Shown piece after piece: positions 18,081-30,305 of a stretch of DNA of 64,000 nt. A program made the translations under genes and the position numbers. Each line of letters opens with the position of its first letter. Within the stretch, counting starts at the first letter, position 1. Source of the DNA: Trileptium ribeirensis (Eukaryota; Nematoda; Enoplea; Enoplida; Thoracostomopsidae); assembly GCA_030248225.1 (NCBI GenBank), contig JASANE010012312.1, forward strand, positions 41,588 to 105,587, given 5' to 3'. The notes beneath the pieces were generated by a model that searched no databases, had not been told where the DNA came from, and worked only from the letters and a program-made list of their open reading frames with translations.

Positions 18081-21000
18081 CATACTAATATACATCGGAA
18101 CCCATATGCGGGTCCCGACCCGTTACTACGTCCACCCCCCTTGTGTTTGGTATCAATCGACCCAATTTTCCGTCCTGGGACCGAATCTGACCCCAGCCCC
18201 TCGAAAAGCCCACTGGATTCCCCTTGTCCCGCTTCCCTTCCCACGCCCTCTTCGTGTCCTCGCTGTCCTTTCGCTTTTGTCCTCGTTCTCTCTCAAACCG
18301 ACGTTTATGGTCGGTTTCCTTCTTTGTCGTCGTTGATGTTGTTGTGTTTGTCGTGTCGTGTGTGTGTATTTATCCTGAGCGACCTTTCTGTCGCTCAGGA
18401 CGCCAATGTGTCTACTGTGTGTAGTATGTGTGTATATGTGTTTATATATATTATATATACATGTAAGAACTTCATACATATATATATATGAGGACATGAA
18501 AAACGGACGGACGAGGACATCGTACGTTAAAATTTATTAAATTTCAGAGTTTTACGGACGGACGAGATATGGACGGATAGGACGAACGGGGGGCGACTTT
18601 AGTGCCGTCCTGCGGACCTTAGGGGCCCTGGAGCTGGGCGCCTGACCAGAGAGGAGTACTTTAAGGTTTGCCCCGTCTCTGGCCCCGAGACGGACGACTT
18701 CCCATCGTCGGCTTCCCCCCGGCGAGCCGTCGGAACGTGAGGATTCGCTGAAATTTTAAATTAAGCTTGAGTTTTTTTGATGTTTTGCTGTGTCCTCGCG
18801 ACTCGGGTCACCTTCTATAACGAGATTGGGCTGAGTTGACGAGCGGCATATCACGACCACAAAGGAAATGTCGTTGTTTGCCGACCCAATTAAGACAGGA
18901 AGCTCAAACAGTCCAAAAGAAGGGACAGATTGCAACTTTTAAGGACATTACGGGAAATGTGTGGGGATCTAACCATCTTGGGACCGGATGTTGTCTTAAG
19001 AACGTGGGCGTTGGATTTGATTTCAAAGAACATCCGGCGCTAATTACAGGAAATTTGAACTTAAAAGCTCAGATTTCATGGGAAATTTGGGGCTAGAATC
19101 ACAGATGGTCAACTTCCGAGTACTCGGAAGATTCAAACTTGACGTCGGCAAATTTAATTGAAGCCGACTCTCCCTAAGGACATCGACGGTTTACGGTAGC
19201 CGTCAAGATTCAAATTTCCGGAAGTGTCCCCAATTGGACACTGAACTAAAACCCAAGAAAAAATGGGCGTTGCCCGACCAACGACGATTGGACGGCGACA
19301 AAATCGCCATCCTTAACTACAGACGAAAATTTCGAGGTTACGACCAACGCGTCGAATCTTGGAGTCAGTTCGACTTCGACAGCGCGGAGTTCGGTCGACT
19401 CTACTGACCGGCTCTGGCGCACTGTTTTAATGTGTTTAGTTTTCCTGCAGCTCTGACTTTTTCGTTTTTCGTTTCGCTTCGGATTTACTCGATGGACGAA
19501 AGGTTTCCGCGCAGGTATACACCTCGCGAAGGGGGTCCAGCTGGTGCTGCCCCAGGGATCGACAACCGTAAGTGTGAGGAAGGTTTAGTGACGACAGGGG
19601 TCTATTTTCCCTGTTAATTGAAGAGTAACAGACTATTCGTTTAGTTTCCTCTGAATGTAGCGCACCCTTCGTACTTAGGCAGAAATATTCTCGTTCAGGT
19701 TCTAACGGCCGGTTCCCCCGAAATGCTACACACAACCCATTTCTGGAATTAATCATTAATATCGAGTTCCGACGTAGGAGACGTTAGACGATTCGGGATG
19801 TACCCGTACAGAGTGCAGTGAGGACTGATCAAACCAAGGCGAAGTCTTTCTGATTCCCCGTGGTCTTAGGTAAGGCACAACAAAATGGACGCTTCTCGTC
19901 CAGGCTTTTTACATGACTTGCTTCGTTTGAGTTAGGTTCAATGAATTTTCCTGAGCCGACCACGGTAAAATTTCTTGAACGTGCATACCACGAAATAGGG
20001 ACTTGTTCGATGATTTGTTTTGATGGTTTTCCAAATTTGTAGCTTAGTGGATTGTTCAACGCCCATGCCGTGTTTGGGCTTGGACAGAAACGCAGATTAG
20101 GGACGGAGGACTAGCCTCCGTCGGTCTTTAGGAAGCCCTCAAAATTTCTTCTATTTCATCGAGTTAAGAAAATTTGGGAATTTAAAAGACCGAACAAATT
20201 CTAGGGACATTAACATGAGCCTAAGGTGTTTGCGGCTTTTACCGAATGTTGTCTTGGAATCATCCTTGCTCAGTTGATTGAGTCTGATTTAAGAGCATGT
20301 AGACGATATAGTCGGTAGGCATCTCAATTGCTCACCCATCGCATCGTGACAACTGACAGGATTAACTTTAAACGTCCCTCTAGACCCCGCTTTATTTCAA
20401 AAACGAGCTGGAGGAGCAAACCCCCAGCTGAACAAAATTTAGCCGACCTCGACCTAGGACGATGACGCTTCTTTCTATGGTAATACACAGGTTTTGGACC
20501 CAAGTAAGAACGCGATCAAAACACTTACATTTACTGGTGTTCACCGTTGCACTACGCAATGGTCTTCTCTCGAGACCATTGTCTAAAAGAACTAGGATTA
20601 AGGCTCGCCCTCTGAGCCATCGCTAGAAACCGCCGTTGCGGGAGAAACACACTGTGTCCCTGCCTTCAAACAAAATTTTTGGACTTTCTAAAAATAAAGA
20701 AAACTTACGTCCTCGCCCGGGCCATTTCGTCCCCAAACTGGGCGAGTGCAAAACCCCTTTTTCTTTTTGGAGCGAGTCGATCGCTGAGTTTAACCAGGTT
20801 TCACTATTTATCATGCGTGCCCGTTAGGCTATGTACTATGTATGCCCAGTTTCACTTTTCTATAGTTTCAGTGTCAGCCAGTTATAATTTTCCCCATTCG
20901 TGAATTGATCCTGGACGGAGAATTTAAGTCCGCTGCAGTTTCACATGTCTTAACCATTCAGCCATAGGAACACATCGACTTTCATTATTGAGTCGGTGAT

Positions 21001-22621
21001 AACTCAACTGTACAACGTAGCAGTTGAGACACTGCGTACAGCAGTGTATTAGGACGACAAAATCGTCGTTAGAGAGAGGCAAAAGACAAACATCCGAAGA
21101 GAAATCACAAGACGTAAAGGCGTCCGGGGCTGATCGCCCCTGTCCTGACGATCCAAAACGGCCCCAAAGGTAGTAAATGAGGCCGAGTCACTCCTCGGCT
21201 CGGTGCGTTGAGCCCGTAAAACTTGTTCCCACCAAAATTACAGCGGACAAATCAAACTGAATGCAATCGCTCAGGCTCGCCGCTGGGGGCGGCCTCGAAA
21301 CTTACCCAGAAGGGCATGTCGTGTCATTCAATGTCACGACCGCGTTCCCCTACCCGAATATACAGAATTTTACGCCCCCTTCTTCCCTCTTCTCCTGCTT
21401 TCCGTTCGGTCAGTTGTACCTTGGATAGACAAATTGATCAGAAACGATAGCGGAAATTGTTCGGTCGGCATGACAATCGAATCCACATCGAATATTCACC
21501 GGACCTCCGTATTGGTATTGTTATTAGAGCAGAGCTCGTAGGGCCAAACCCCGTTTTCACTTTCACTTTTCCCAATGGCTTAGTTTACTGGTGATCGCCG
21601 TATGTTTGCGTTAGTACGGCAGGAGCATTTTTCTGAAGCACTCTAGGGCCCCTGCTTGCTATGCCCCATAGCTGAAACAATCGCTAACATTGAGCTAAAG
21701 CAGGGATAACCGCCCCTAGTTCGCAACTTGGCGAATATCTGCACGCTCCTCCACTGTTCTCTTCTTGACGTCCCGCGCAGCCATACTGTGTTGAACTGCA
21801 GCGACCGCAGCAAGATACTACTAGACTCTCAGGAACACTCGTCCCTCCACTAAACTTTGATCTTGTAAATCAACGTTGTATCTTGACACACCGAGTACAG
21901 TCTTCTTCGATACCGAGACGATAGGGCGCTCTGCTTTTCTGGTTTGTCCGATCGGACGAGCAGGCACTGCCCGTCATGGCTTGTGGGCGAGAATATCACA
22001 AGCACTGGCGAGCAGGGCCTTCTGTTAGTTCTATTTTCGCTCTAAGGAAATAACCTGATAACACAAGCAAAATTTTATTAATTTATGACCGACATTCAAG
22101 ATTTGTTAGGGATCCCCTATTTTTGGATAAATCTAAACTTCTACTGGTCAAGGTACTAGTGCGCTCCCATAGAATTCACTGAAAAGCGCAGGCCACGCCA
22201 CTGATAATCCGACATTAAACTCTCAGGGCCTGTCGGAACCCTGTGGGGGCCACATAAGTCAATGCTCTAACACGGAGCATACCGCGATTTTAATCAGGTA
22301 ACTTATCTTGAGCTTCAAATTTGTAGGGACACCTTCACATTTTGTTTCCACACTTATCTCACTAAAATAGAATTAAACAACTTCCGATGAGTCTAAGATA
22401 GGGAATAGCGGCTAGTCTCCATGACCTGCGAGCAGGTGTCGGTGCTAGCCTCCCTGGGGGACCTCAGAAATCATACCCGATACTAGACACGTGCGCAACC
22501 CTTCGGGCGGGGTCCGAACACACCCCGTGAAGCGCGCCTGCGGCCTGCTAAGCTGCGTAGCTTCTTGGGTCTGACCAAGAATAGGTTCAAAATTTTATGA
22601 TCACGGTCCACCCTTGAGGTT

Positions 22622-23350
22622 ATGCATCATTCACAGAGACGTGCGTACACGAACTGCACACCGTAAGCTATTGCAGCAGCTATATTTTATTAAACCAATA
22701 TTGCAATGCATTGTATTATTGCAAACATAGTGCCGTCAATGGCACAAGCTAAAAATATTGCTGCTACCATAGCATTAGTTTCTATTGTATTCTCAATAGC
22801 GCAAGCCTAAATCATTGCTGCTACAATAACAATGGTTTGCATTGCACTCTCAATGGAACTCTCTAAAATATCGCTGCTTCAATAATATTGGTTTTTATCT
22901 CACAGCAGCTGAACTTTTCAGCTATTTCGCAGCAATATTTCTCTTGCTTGTATTGTTTCTACCATAGTAGTTAAAAACACGATGCAATATTGCACATAGC
23001 ATTTCTCATATCGGGATAGATGTGGAATATGATTATCAAAGAATGTAACTACGAAAAACAACGCATAACTAAAAAAGAAAACAGGCGAAATTTCATAAAT
23101 CGTTTCCGCTGGCGGTCAACCTTAGCCGTTCAAATCCTCTGACTAGGCATAGAAAAGTATATTGGATTTTAGATGACCACCCAATCGTATTAAAATTTAT
23201 ATATACATATCGTTCTAAACGTTTCCAAAGTTACATATAACCAAACAACGGAGGACTAGTTATATCTTCGAAATTGCACATGCAGATCTTATCCCGTTGA
23301 AAACCACAGATAAACAAGCCATCGCGTTTATCATACCAAAAAACAATTTA

Positions 23351-23408
<58 letters not shown>

Positions 23409-24530
23409 TATGTATATATATATTGTGATATTTCATGAAAACTCGGGTTATGTTATCATACTACTTTCGGACAAAGATAGCAAATCTGTGAAAATGCTTG
23501 ACGTGAAGGAAAAATTTACTTTTCATCATGTGGAAAGCGTGACCTATGACAGTTTCAAAGTTCATTAAGGCTTATATAATCGTTATTAAACCGTTATTAT
23601 TAAAGCTTATTTAACCGTATGTTAAGGCTTAACGTTCAAAAAGTTGATCTAAGTTTTGCTGAATTAAATTAAATGATTTAATGAAATTCATTTTACGTCG
23701 CTGACATAACCGAAAACAGCATGTTTTATTGAAAGATACTCTGAATCAAAAAAGAATTCGTCAGCTGATATACACATGAAATATTTAAAAATGAATTGGT
23801 CAATATATAAATATAAATTATATTAACATCGCGAGTGTTAAAATAGATGAATTGTTAACTGAATTAATGTTCGAACAATAATATTAAAATTAACGTCAAA
23901 ACTGCTAGATGAGAATATAGAAAACAATCTGTTATGGAAAAATATATAATTTTTGTGAAACATGTGAAATCGCCAAATTTTACATAAGTTTTCAGTCATA
24001 ACTTTGTTTCCCAAATAAAGATGATTCTCTATTTTTGTAGAAAATGAAGCATTCTAATCAAAGTCAGAAAAATTGTGACTAACTAACCAATAAGTTACTG
24101 AAAACGCACAGTAGCTTTTCACACAGTAAGCGTTTTTTAATGTTTTACTAATGTTGATTACGCGGCCATTGCGAAAACAAATAACTATTGTAGCAACAAT
24201 ACAGGCAAGCGTAATATTGCTACAAAACAGTTGAACATTTCTGCTGCTGTGCGATAGAAACCAATATTATTGCAGCAGCAATGTTTTAGCTTGTTCCATT
24301 GAGAGTGCAATACACACCATTCCTATTGTAGCAGCAATAATTTGGGCTTACGCTATTGAGATTACCGTAGAAGCCAATGTTATTGTAGCAGAAAAATTTT
24401 TAGGTTGTACTACTTACGGCACTATGTTTGCAATAATATAATGCATTGTAATATTGCTTTAATAAACTGTGGTTGCTGTGATAGCTCACGGCGTGCAGTT
24501 CGTGCACACACGTCTCTGTGAATGATGCAT
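22622..24530. mobile_element. Non-autonomous inverted-repeat DNA element, about 1.9 kb
   Basis: Both ends read ATGCATCATTCACAGAGACG inward, and similarity continues for about 350 bp on each side (22622-22975 and 24180-24530). Both arms contain the same series of blocks: CACGAACTGCAC, ATTATTGCAAACATAGTGCCG, and repeats of GCTGCTACAATA type. The centre is AT-rich with no ORF. It carries a long TA microsatellite. The flanks (TT on each side) do not give a clear target duplication. No transposase is present, so superfamily is not assigned. It truncates or sits at the end of repeat copy A. Confidence 0.85.
23345..23425. repeat. TA microsatellite
   Basis: An almost uninterrupted run of TA dinucleotides (23356-23401), flanked by TATACATATATATGTATA variants. 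It lies in the central part of the 22622-24530 element. Confidence 0.95.
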
Positions 24531-25889
24531 TTATGTAATTTTACGTTTAATTGCTAAATATTTTCTCACGCGTTCTTCGGGAGCGCAGAAGTGTTTACGT
24601 TTATGGAGACGGAGTTCGGGGCATTATAAAGGGATTTATCTATAATCTTCTGCGATATGTATACCAAAGTACTGTAATATGGCTAAATAATACATTCAAA
24701 CTCAGTTGCAGGGAATATACATATTTAAATATGACAAAATTTCAAAAAATCCGAGTATGTTTGTTATTGTTACATCAAAAAGTTTTGGTTTAACTCACCT
24801 GCTGTGTTACGATGTATTGCCTTGGGAACATATTCCTTCATGTGAAGTGGGGGTTAAGTATTAAGTCTGAAGCCGAACTTTTATGTCGTGAACCCCAAAC
24901 ACGGCGGGCCGAAGCCCTTAACTTCACTTCACATGAGCGAATTTGTTTACCTTATTTAATAATTTCGGATGCTCTCCCCGTTGGAAATAACTCTCCTTAT
25001 GTTGCGTCTATAACCGTTATATGTGTTGAACTACTGTGGGAACCATTCCGGTGGGAAAATGTAGGCCTTGCGTCATGTGTTTCTCATGTGCGTAATATGT
25101 ATGTTTTGTGTAATTTGTTTACCTCATACATACATTTAGTGTGCTTACGATTACATAATTCATGTGTAATTTTGCATATCTGATGAAAGTTTGAAATTGT
25201 TTGTTTTGTTGACTGCGTGTGAATCGTGTATAATATGTGTAATAGCCTGAAGATCACATTAGTTTTGACATTAAAAAGTTCCTAGCACAGCAAATGAAAT
25301 TTTTAACAGCTGGAGAAATCGTGCTAAAATTGGCAGGAGCAGGGGTGGTTTGGGCATAGCTGGATTTTTGACAAATGCCACAGGGTACGCTGTAGATTAT
25401 CTATGCCAAATTTGGCCACAATTGGCCCGCCGGTTAAGGAGTTACGGTCCTCATCACCTTTGCTATTTCTATCCTTGATATAAACTGAAGAATTTTATTA
25501 TTTCTTAGAAATGATAACTTTAAGAGCGTTCAAAACAACTTAAAATTTTAAGATTTATGTGCTGGAGATATAGTTGAGTTATCGGTCGGATTTGAGTGTA
25601 AACCCCAGGTGCCTTAACTATTGCACTTACATAAGGGGAAATGTAGAGATTGGTTCTAGAGGAATTCCTAGGTATTAGGTCATTGATCGCAGTTTATTTA
25701 AGTCGGTGCAGGCTGAGATTAAGTTTAGTTTTGTAATCAATGATCAACCAAGTTAACGTTGAAATGTTTACCAAATTTGCTGACCTCTAGACAATGCTCT
25801 TATGGCTTTTGATACTAATCGAACCAGATACTGACATAAAAGAAAGCAAGATAATCAGGTTAAAGTAGTGCACAGAAATCATTCCTGGC
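24531..25889. other. No recognisable gene
   Basis: ORFs of 80 and 123 codons (24551-24793 and 24812-25183) have no recognisable motif and biased composition. I saw no repeat edge here, apart from the start of copy B similarity near 25890. Confidence 0.45.
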
Positions 25890-27944
25890 GGACAGCAAAC
25901 ACCTTATGCTCAAGGTGAGATACTTAGAATTTGTTCAATCTTTTATGGTCCCAAATTTTCTTAACTCGGTCGGATAAACAAAATTTTGGGGCTTCCGGAC
26001 GCCCAACGGAGGCTAGTCCTCGGTTCCTAACCGTTAAGTCTGTTCGAGCTCAAACACGGCATAAGCGTCGAACGGTCAACTAAGCTATAAATTTAGAAAC
26101 CGTAACTGTTAACAACGAAGCAAGTCCTTACTGTTGCAACTGATACACATTGGAAAATTTTGCCGTGGTCAGTTCAGGAAATTCGATAACCCTAACTCAA
26201 GAGCGGCAAGTCATGTCAGGCAAATGGATGAGAGCGTCCATTTTAATTGGACCTACCTAAGACCACGGGGAATCAGAAGGACTTCGCTTTGGTTCCCACA
26301 ACTCACTACCATCCCGTGCAATTGTCCACAACGGCCAAAACGGAACTCGACTTGAGGAGGTTTGTCAAGGAACTTGTAAAAATGTAGCAAGTCGGCGGGA
26401 AAAAAGGGGGACGTCTAACGACAGACGTCAAGTCCACCTATAGGGTACGATCGGTGCTACTGTCAACTAAATTTCTATGAGCCTGGCACTGTTACATCTG
26501 GGGAAACTAAACCCCCATGATCCACGATAACCTCCAAGAGTTACTTACAACCTTCGATCCGGGGCAGCACTTGCTAGCCCCCTTCGCGAGACGGAAGATA
26601 TCTGCGCGGGTCGTCCAACGGTCGAATCCCATTCCAAACGCGAAAAACGGAAAGCACGAGAAAGCAAAATTATTGCGAAACCATACTACAGGAACTCTAG
26701 CGTCGGAGCCGGTCAGTAGGGTCGACCGAACTCCGCGCTGCCGAAGTCGAACTGATTCCAAGAGTCGACGCGTTGGTCGTAACCTTAAATTTTTCGCCTA
26801 TCTTGTAGGATAGCGATTTTGTCGCCATCCAATCGCTGACGATTTTTCTTGACGCCCACTTTTTCGAGTTCAAACCCGAGCGCCCAATCATAAAATTACC
26901 CAAATTTTATTTTTGACATGTATCGTAAACTCTGGGTCCCCTTTAGAGAAAGTAGGCTTCAATCGAAATCGCCGACATCAAGTTTGAACCTTCCGAATAC
27001 TCAGAGGTCAAACATCTGCGAATTTGACCCGAATTTTCTTGAAATTTTGAACCATGTCCCATCTGTATTTTCAAATTTATGTCAATCAGCTTAAAATTTC
27101 TTACGCAAAACCCATCAGTCGAATCTTTGAACCTCATGCCCAACCTAAATCCGCCGTTATTCCCCTACTGTCCTACGAAAGTGATTAAATCACTTGTCAA
27201 ATTCGAAATCAGTAAGTCGACTTACGTATGGGAACAGTTGGAATAAGTTAGGAATTTATCTTCGTTTCAGGTCAATCTCGTCTTCATGTTCCCATTCATC
27301 AAATTTTGTTGGCTAACTCGTATCTGTGAAGCTTAACTCCTATTATTCGGCGAGTTAGCGGTCCCATCCATCATATGCGCAAGCATCCTAAAAGTCCAAC
27401 TGGCGGCTAAATTCTCCATCAAACTCATGGATCAACGTGCAGACATTGCACGTTTATATGTCGGCTCGTGGGATAAAGCCAAACATCCTTTCTGACGTTG
27501 CCAAGTGTCGAGGCATAGTGTTTATAAGCGTCCCAGGGGGAGCCGGTGACGGAAACGAATCCATCTTGAGGTTGGGGTGCAACATACTCCTAGGGACTCT
27601 CAATGAAAAAGAGGCTCTGGTCGGGAGCGTCGGGAACCCGCGGGAATGCCCGAAACACACCACTTTCCTTCCCGAGAGTCTGTGTCCAGTCCGTCCATAA
27701 AACTTATAAATTTAGTGACATTTTGTATGTACTGTCCTCGTCCGTCCTGTTTTTGTCATGTCCTCACATATATAGATATGTAAGTCCGGACACTTATATT
27801 ATGTACATGCCTATATAGATATACATATGTATATATATACGCATATACATATAAATACTCATGAACACATAAACACACAATACACACAAGACACAAAGGC
27901 GACCTGAGCAACAGAAAAGTCGCTCAAGTTCGCAACAGAAACAC

Positions 27945-27977
27945 ACAACACAACAACAACAACAACAACAACAGCAG
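27945..27977. repeat. CAA trinucleotide microsatellite inside copy B
   Basis: About ten CAA units followed by CAGCAGCC. The surrounding purine-rich stretch (27990-28070) corresponds to the polypyrimidine stretch of copies A and C, and to the purine stretch at 56895-57000 of copy D. Confidence 0.9.
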
Positions 27978-28256
27978 CCACCGACCAAAGAAGTCGGTTA
28001 GAGAGAGAAAAAGAGAAAGAGCGAAAAGGGCAACGACGACACGGAGAGCGAAAACAAGGCGCATGGGAGGGAAGCGCGACGAGGTGTATCCCGGGGGGTT
28101 TTCGAGGGGCTGGGGTGAGATTCGGTCCCAAAACGAAGAACGGGGCCGATAGATACCAAACACGAGGGTGTGGACGTAGTATCGGGTCGGGACCCATATA
28201 TGGGTTCCGACATAGGTAAGTACGTAGGGCTTTAGCTGGCTTTCCCGCGCTAACGG

Positions 28257-28640
28257 TTGGGCAGAGCGACGCCCGCCAGGTATCGTTGGACTCGCCCTGG
28301 AAGGGAGATTCGAACGAGTGATTTCCTTGACCGAAAGGCAGCGGTTAGAGGAGCACTGAAATCATCACAGATAGAGAGAGTGACAATGGTGATGGGGTGC
28401 TTTCGTCGGCCGTCCCGGGTTAACGGGGCAGCGAGCGGAGGCCCGCCGGGTATATTTGGAGATGTCTCTACGGGGTGAACGCAATGGTTTGCCTGCTTTC
28501 TATTCAGAAATAAATTTTCGGGTGTTTTGTACCCACCTTCAGTTGGTATTCCAAACTAGGGGCATTTTGGCGGGTTATGGCTGGCTAGCGAGAAGTCGGG
28601 TGAGGTCCCGCCGTATATCGTTGTGTTCACCGAAGGCAGG
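28257..28640 (-). repeat. Internal direct repeats of copy B
   Basis: Three units carry CGCCCGCCAGGTATCGTTGG (28272), GGCCCGCCGGGTATATTTGG (28440) and GTCCCGCCGTATATCGTTG (28605), spaced about 165 bp. Copy D has the same three in the same order. Confidence 0.65.
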
Positions 28641-29094
28641 GGAGTTGAATAAGGTGTCGCATGTGCACATTTAATGTCAGTAATCGAGTACGGAGATGGT
28701 GCACAACAGCCAGGATGTCATGTCAAATTTTCGTAGTGTAATAATATACACTGATAATGAAACAGACAGATAAGTCGCATAACAGCGGGGTGACTTGTCA
28801 GGTCGAGACCCGCTTAGTCTCGTTAGATGCCTCGGTGGGTAGGCTACTCAAGGATGTGCACAATTCCGGTCGACGATTCGTCGATAAGAAAAAAGGCCGG
28901 TTACCATGGCGCTAATCAAGCGATTTTGGGGCTTTGAGGACGAGGGAGCACAGACATCTCGCACCGTAGACCTATACCATGGAAAAAGAGAGGATTTGTC
29001 CGGTGGGGTGGGGAGAAGGAAATACCGGGGCGCGAAAATCAAGTGGACAAACATACATATATATACCTAAGTCATATCTACTCCGGAACACTGT

Positions 29095-29128
29095 CAACAG
29101 CCAAACTTAGCGTAAGTAACGGCTGTTG
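29095..29128 (-). other. Conserved-loop hairpin in copy B
   Basis: CAACAGCC (29095-29102) pairs GGCTGTTG (29121-29128) perfectly. The 18-nt loop AAACTTAGCGTAAGTAAC is identical to the one in copy D. Confidence 0.65.
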
Positions 29129-30196
29129 TCTTCCCTTTAACGTGTTTGCCCCTCTGATTTAAGGTTAAATTCTTATGCGATGGGAGCAATTCCGGCCTCA
29201 TCAGGAAGCCCGTGAATTTCACTATATAAAAGTACTCGGGTCGTCTTCCCGAAATTACAGACGCTAGACGGCTACGGGCCGACAAACGAGCCCGGCGACC
29301 GTCATTTTCGAATACTCGGACACTACCGTACCCCTGATTTAAGCTGTTAGCTTCTCTTCATTACCGTGACCATGGCGACGTTTATTACGCGCTACCATGG
29401 TTACATATGTTATTCAGCTTGCGTAAATTTGATATTCTTGATTTCGATCACTAGTGGGCTAATGGTCTAGCTCGATTAATCGATGGCCTCCTATCCCCGG
29501 ACAATCGCAAAACTGAAGTTTCAATGGTGAAATTGGGGCAAGTGATCGAGTTCCGTTCAGTTTTCCTATCTTGATGCCAGTTAAAGACTCCTTTATATTC
29601 CTTTTGTTCTAAATTTTAACCCTTGGCCAAAGTAAGCTTCTTATGGGCTTACGTGAGTCCGTCCAAATATAAAATAAAACATGCACTGCAATATCAATGA
29701 CAAAAATTAATGTACAAGATATCAATAAGCAACGTGATTAGTGGTATTCATGGCACCATGCAACATACCCTTACTGTGTAAGTTTCGTTCCCACAAGCCG
29801 TGTCTTGTTAAATTTGAGGTGCATTCGAGTAATTTTAACGCCGAAACCTTGCAAAACCGCACGTAACGGGCCGGAAGGGTCCTGTTACATAGTTATCGAT
29901 CGCGAATTTTTCAGGCAGGACATAAGCCGATGTTGCCAAACCTTGGCAATGTTCACCAATACTATTATAGGAGCACTGTCTGGTGGTCTACAATTAAATT
30001 TCAGTAGAAGAAAAGGGCGGCCCTGCGTAAATCGATCAGGTACAAGATACATAGTGTTCCATTCGACATAAACCCATTTCTTGAAATATATTGTAAAGGA
30101 GGGCACGGTCAAGTTAATCCCAATCGGAAGGAGCAACACTTTTATACTACTTAGTAAGAGCCATACCTGAAAAATATAAAAACTAAATAATAGATA

Positions 30197-30305
30197 TGTA
30201 ATAACCCGGACGCGCTTGCATGACGCAACTGCCAAAGACTATGCTCGTAAGACTTCGGCTATCATAACGTCAAGGCTGGACGAGATATTTCGCGGATTGG
30301 ACTAC
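30197..30305 (-). repeat. Fragment F: end of a long repeat in minus orientation
   Basis: It reads TGTAATAACC at 30197 and then matches 52323-52400: the CGACTCCGGCTATCATAACC block of D corresponds to AGACTTCGGCTATCATAACG here. It represents the 3' terminus of a copy. Only about 100 bp are kept before the sequence switches to the next fragment. Confidence 0.55.

Larger units (their letters stand above)
16385..22621 (+). repeat. Long ORF-less repeat, copy A (putative solo LTR or non-autonomous LTR element)
   Basis: It starts TGTAACAGGGCC with a tip hairpin (ACAGGGCC/GGCCCTGT). It runs through the minisatellite, the ACTTACGCTA-loop hairpin (17397-17428), CCCGGCGGG repeat units, a polypyrimidine stretch (about 18240-18300), a TA-rich microsatellite (18435-18490), GAGGACATG and ACGGACGGACGAG. 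Its right end has the block at 22420-22610 shared with C, D and E (CTCCCTGGGGGACCTC, TAGACACGTGCGCAACC, CCTGCTAAGCT). The final TTATTACA is missing because the 22622 inverted-repeat element replaces it. Similarity to B, C and D was seen in many short blocks rather than end to end, so copies are old. Confidence 0.65.
25890..29889 (-). repeat. Long ORF-less repeat, copy B (minus orientation)
   Basis: Read on the minus strand it starts TGTAACAGGACC at 29889. It passes the conserved-loop hairpin, three CCCGCC repeat units (28640 to 28260), a (CAA)-type microsatellite, a TA-rich stretch and CATGTCCTC. It then aligns with 19830-20260 of copy A: for example CCACGGGGAATCAGAAGGACTTCG (split here by position, 26262-26285) matches the complement of 19836-19866. 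It also shares the CGGAGGCTAGTCCTC block (26010) with A at 20105. Similarity fades near 25890, so the far end is missing. No coding capacity is seen. Confidence 0.65.

Noticed and set aside
23345..23425. TA repeat as a replication origin or centromeric feature
   Set aside because: It is a plain microsatellite inside a fold-back element; similar TA tracts occur in several repeats here.
25181..25200. CTGATGA...GAAA resembling a hammerhead ribozyme core
   Set aside because: The bases between the two motifs cannot form stem II, and no matching stems I and III were found.
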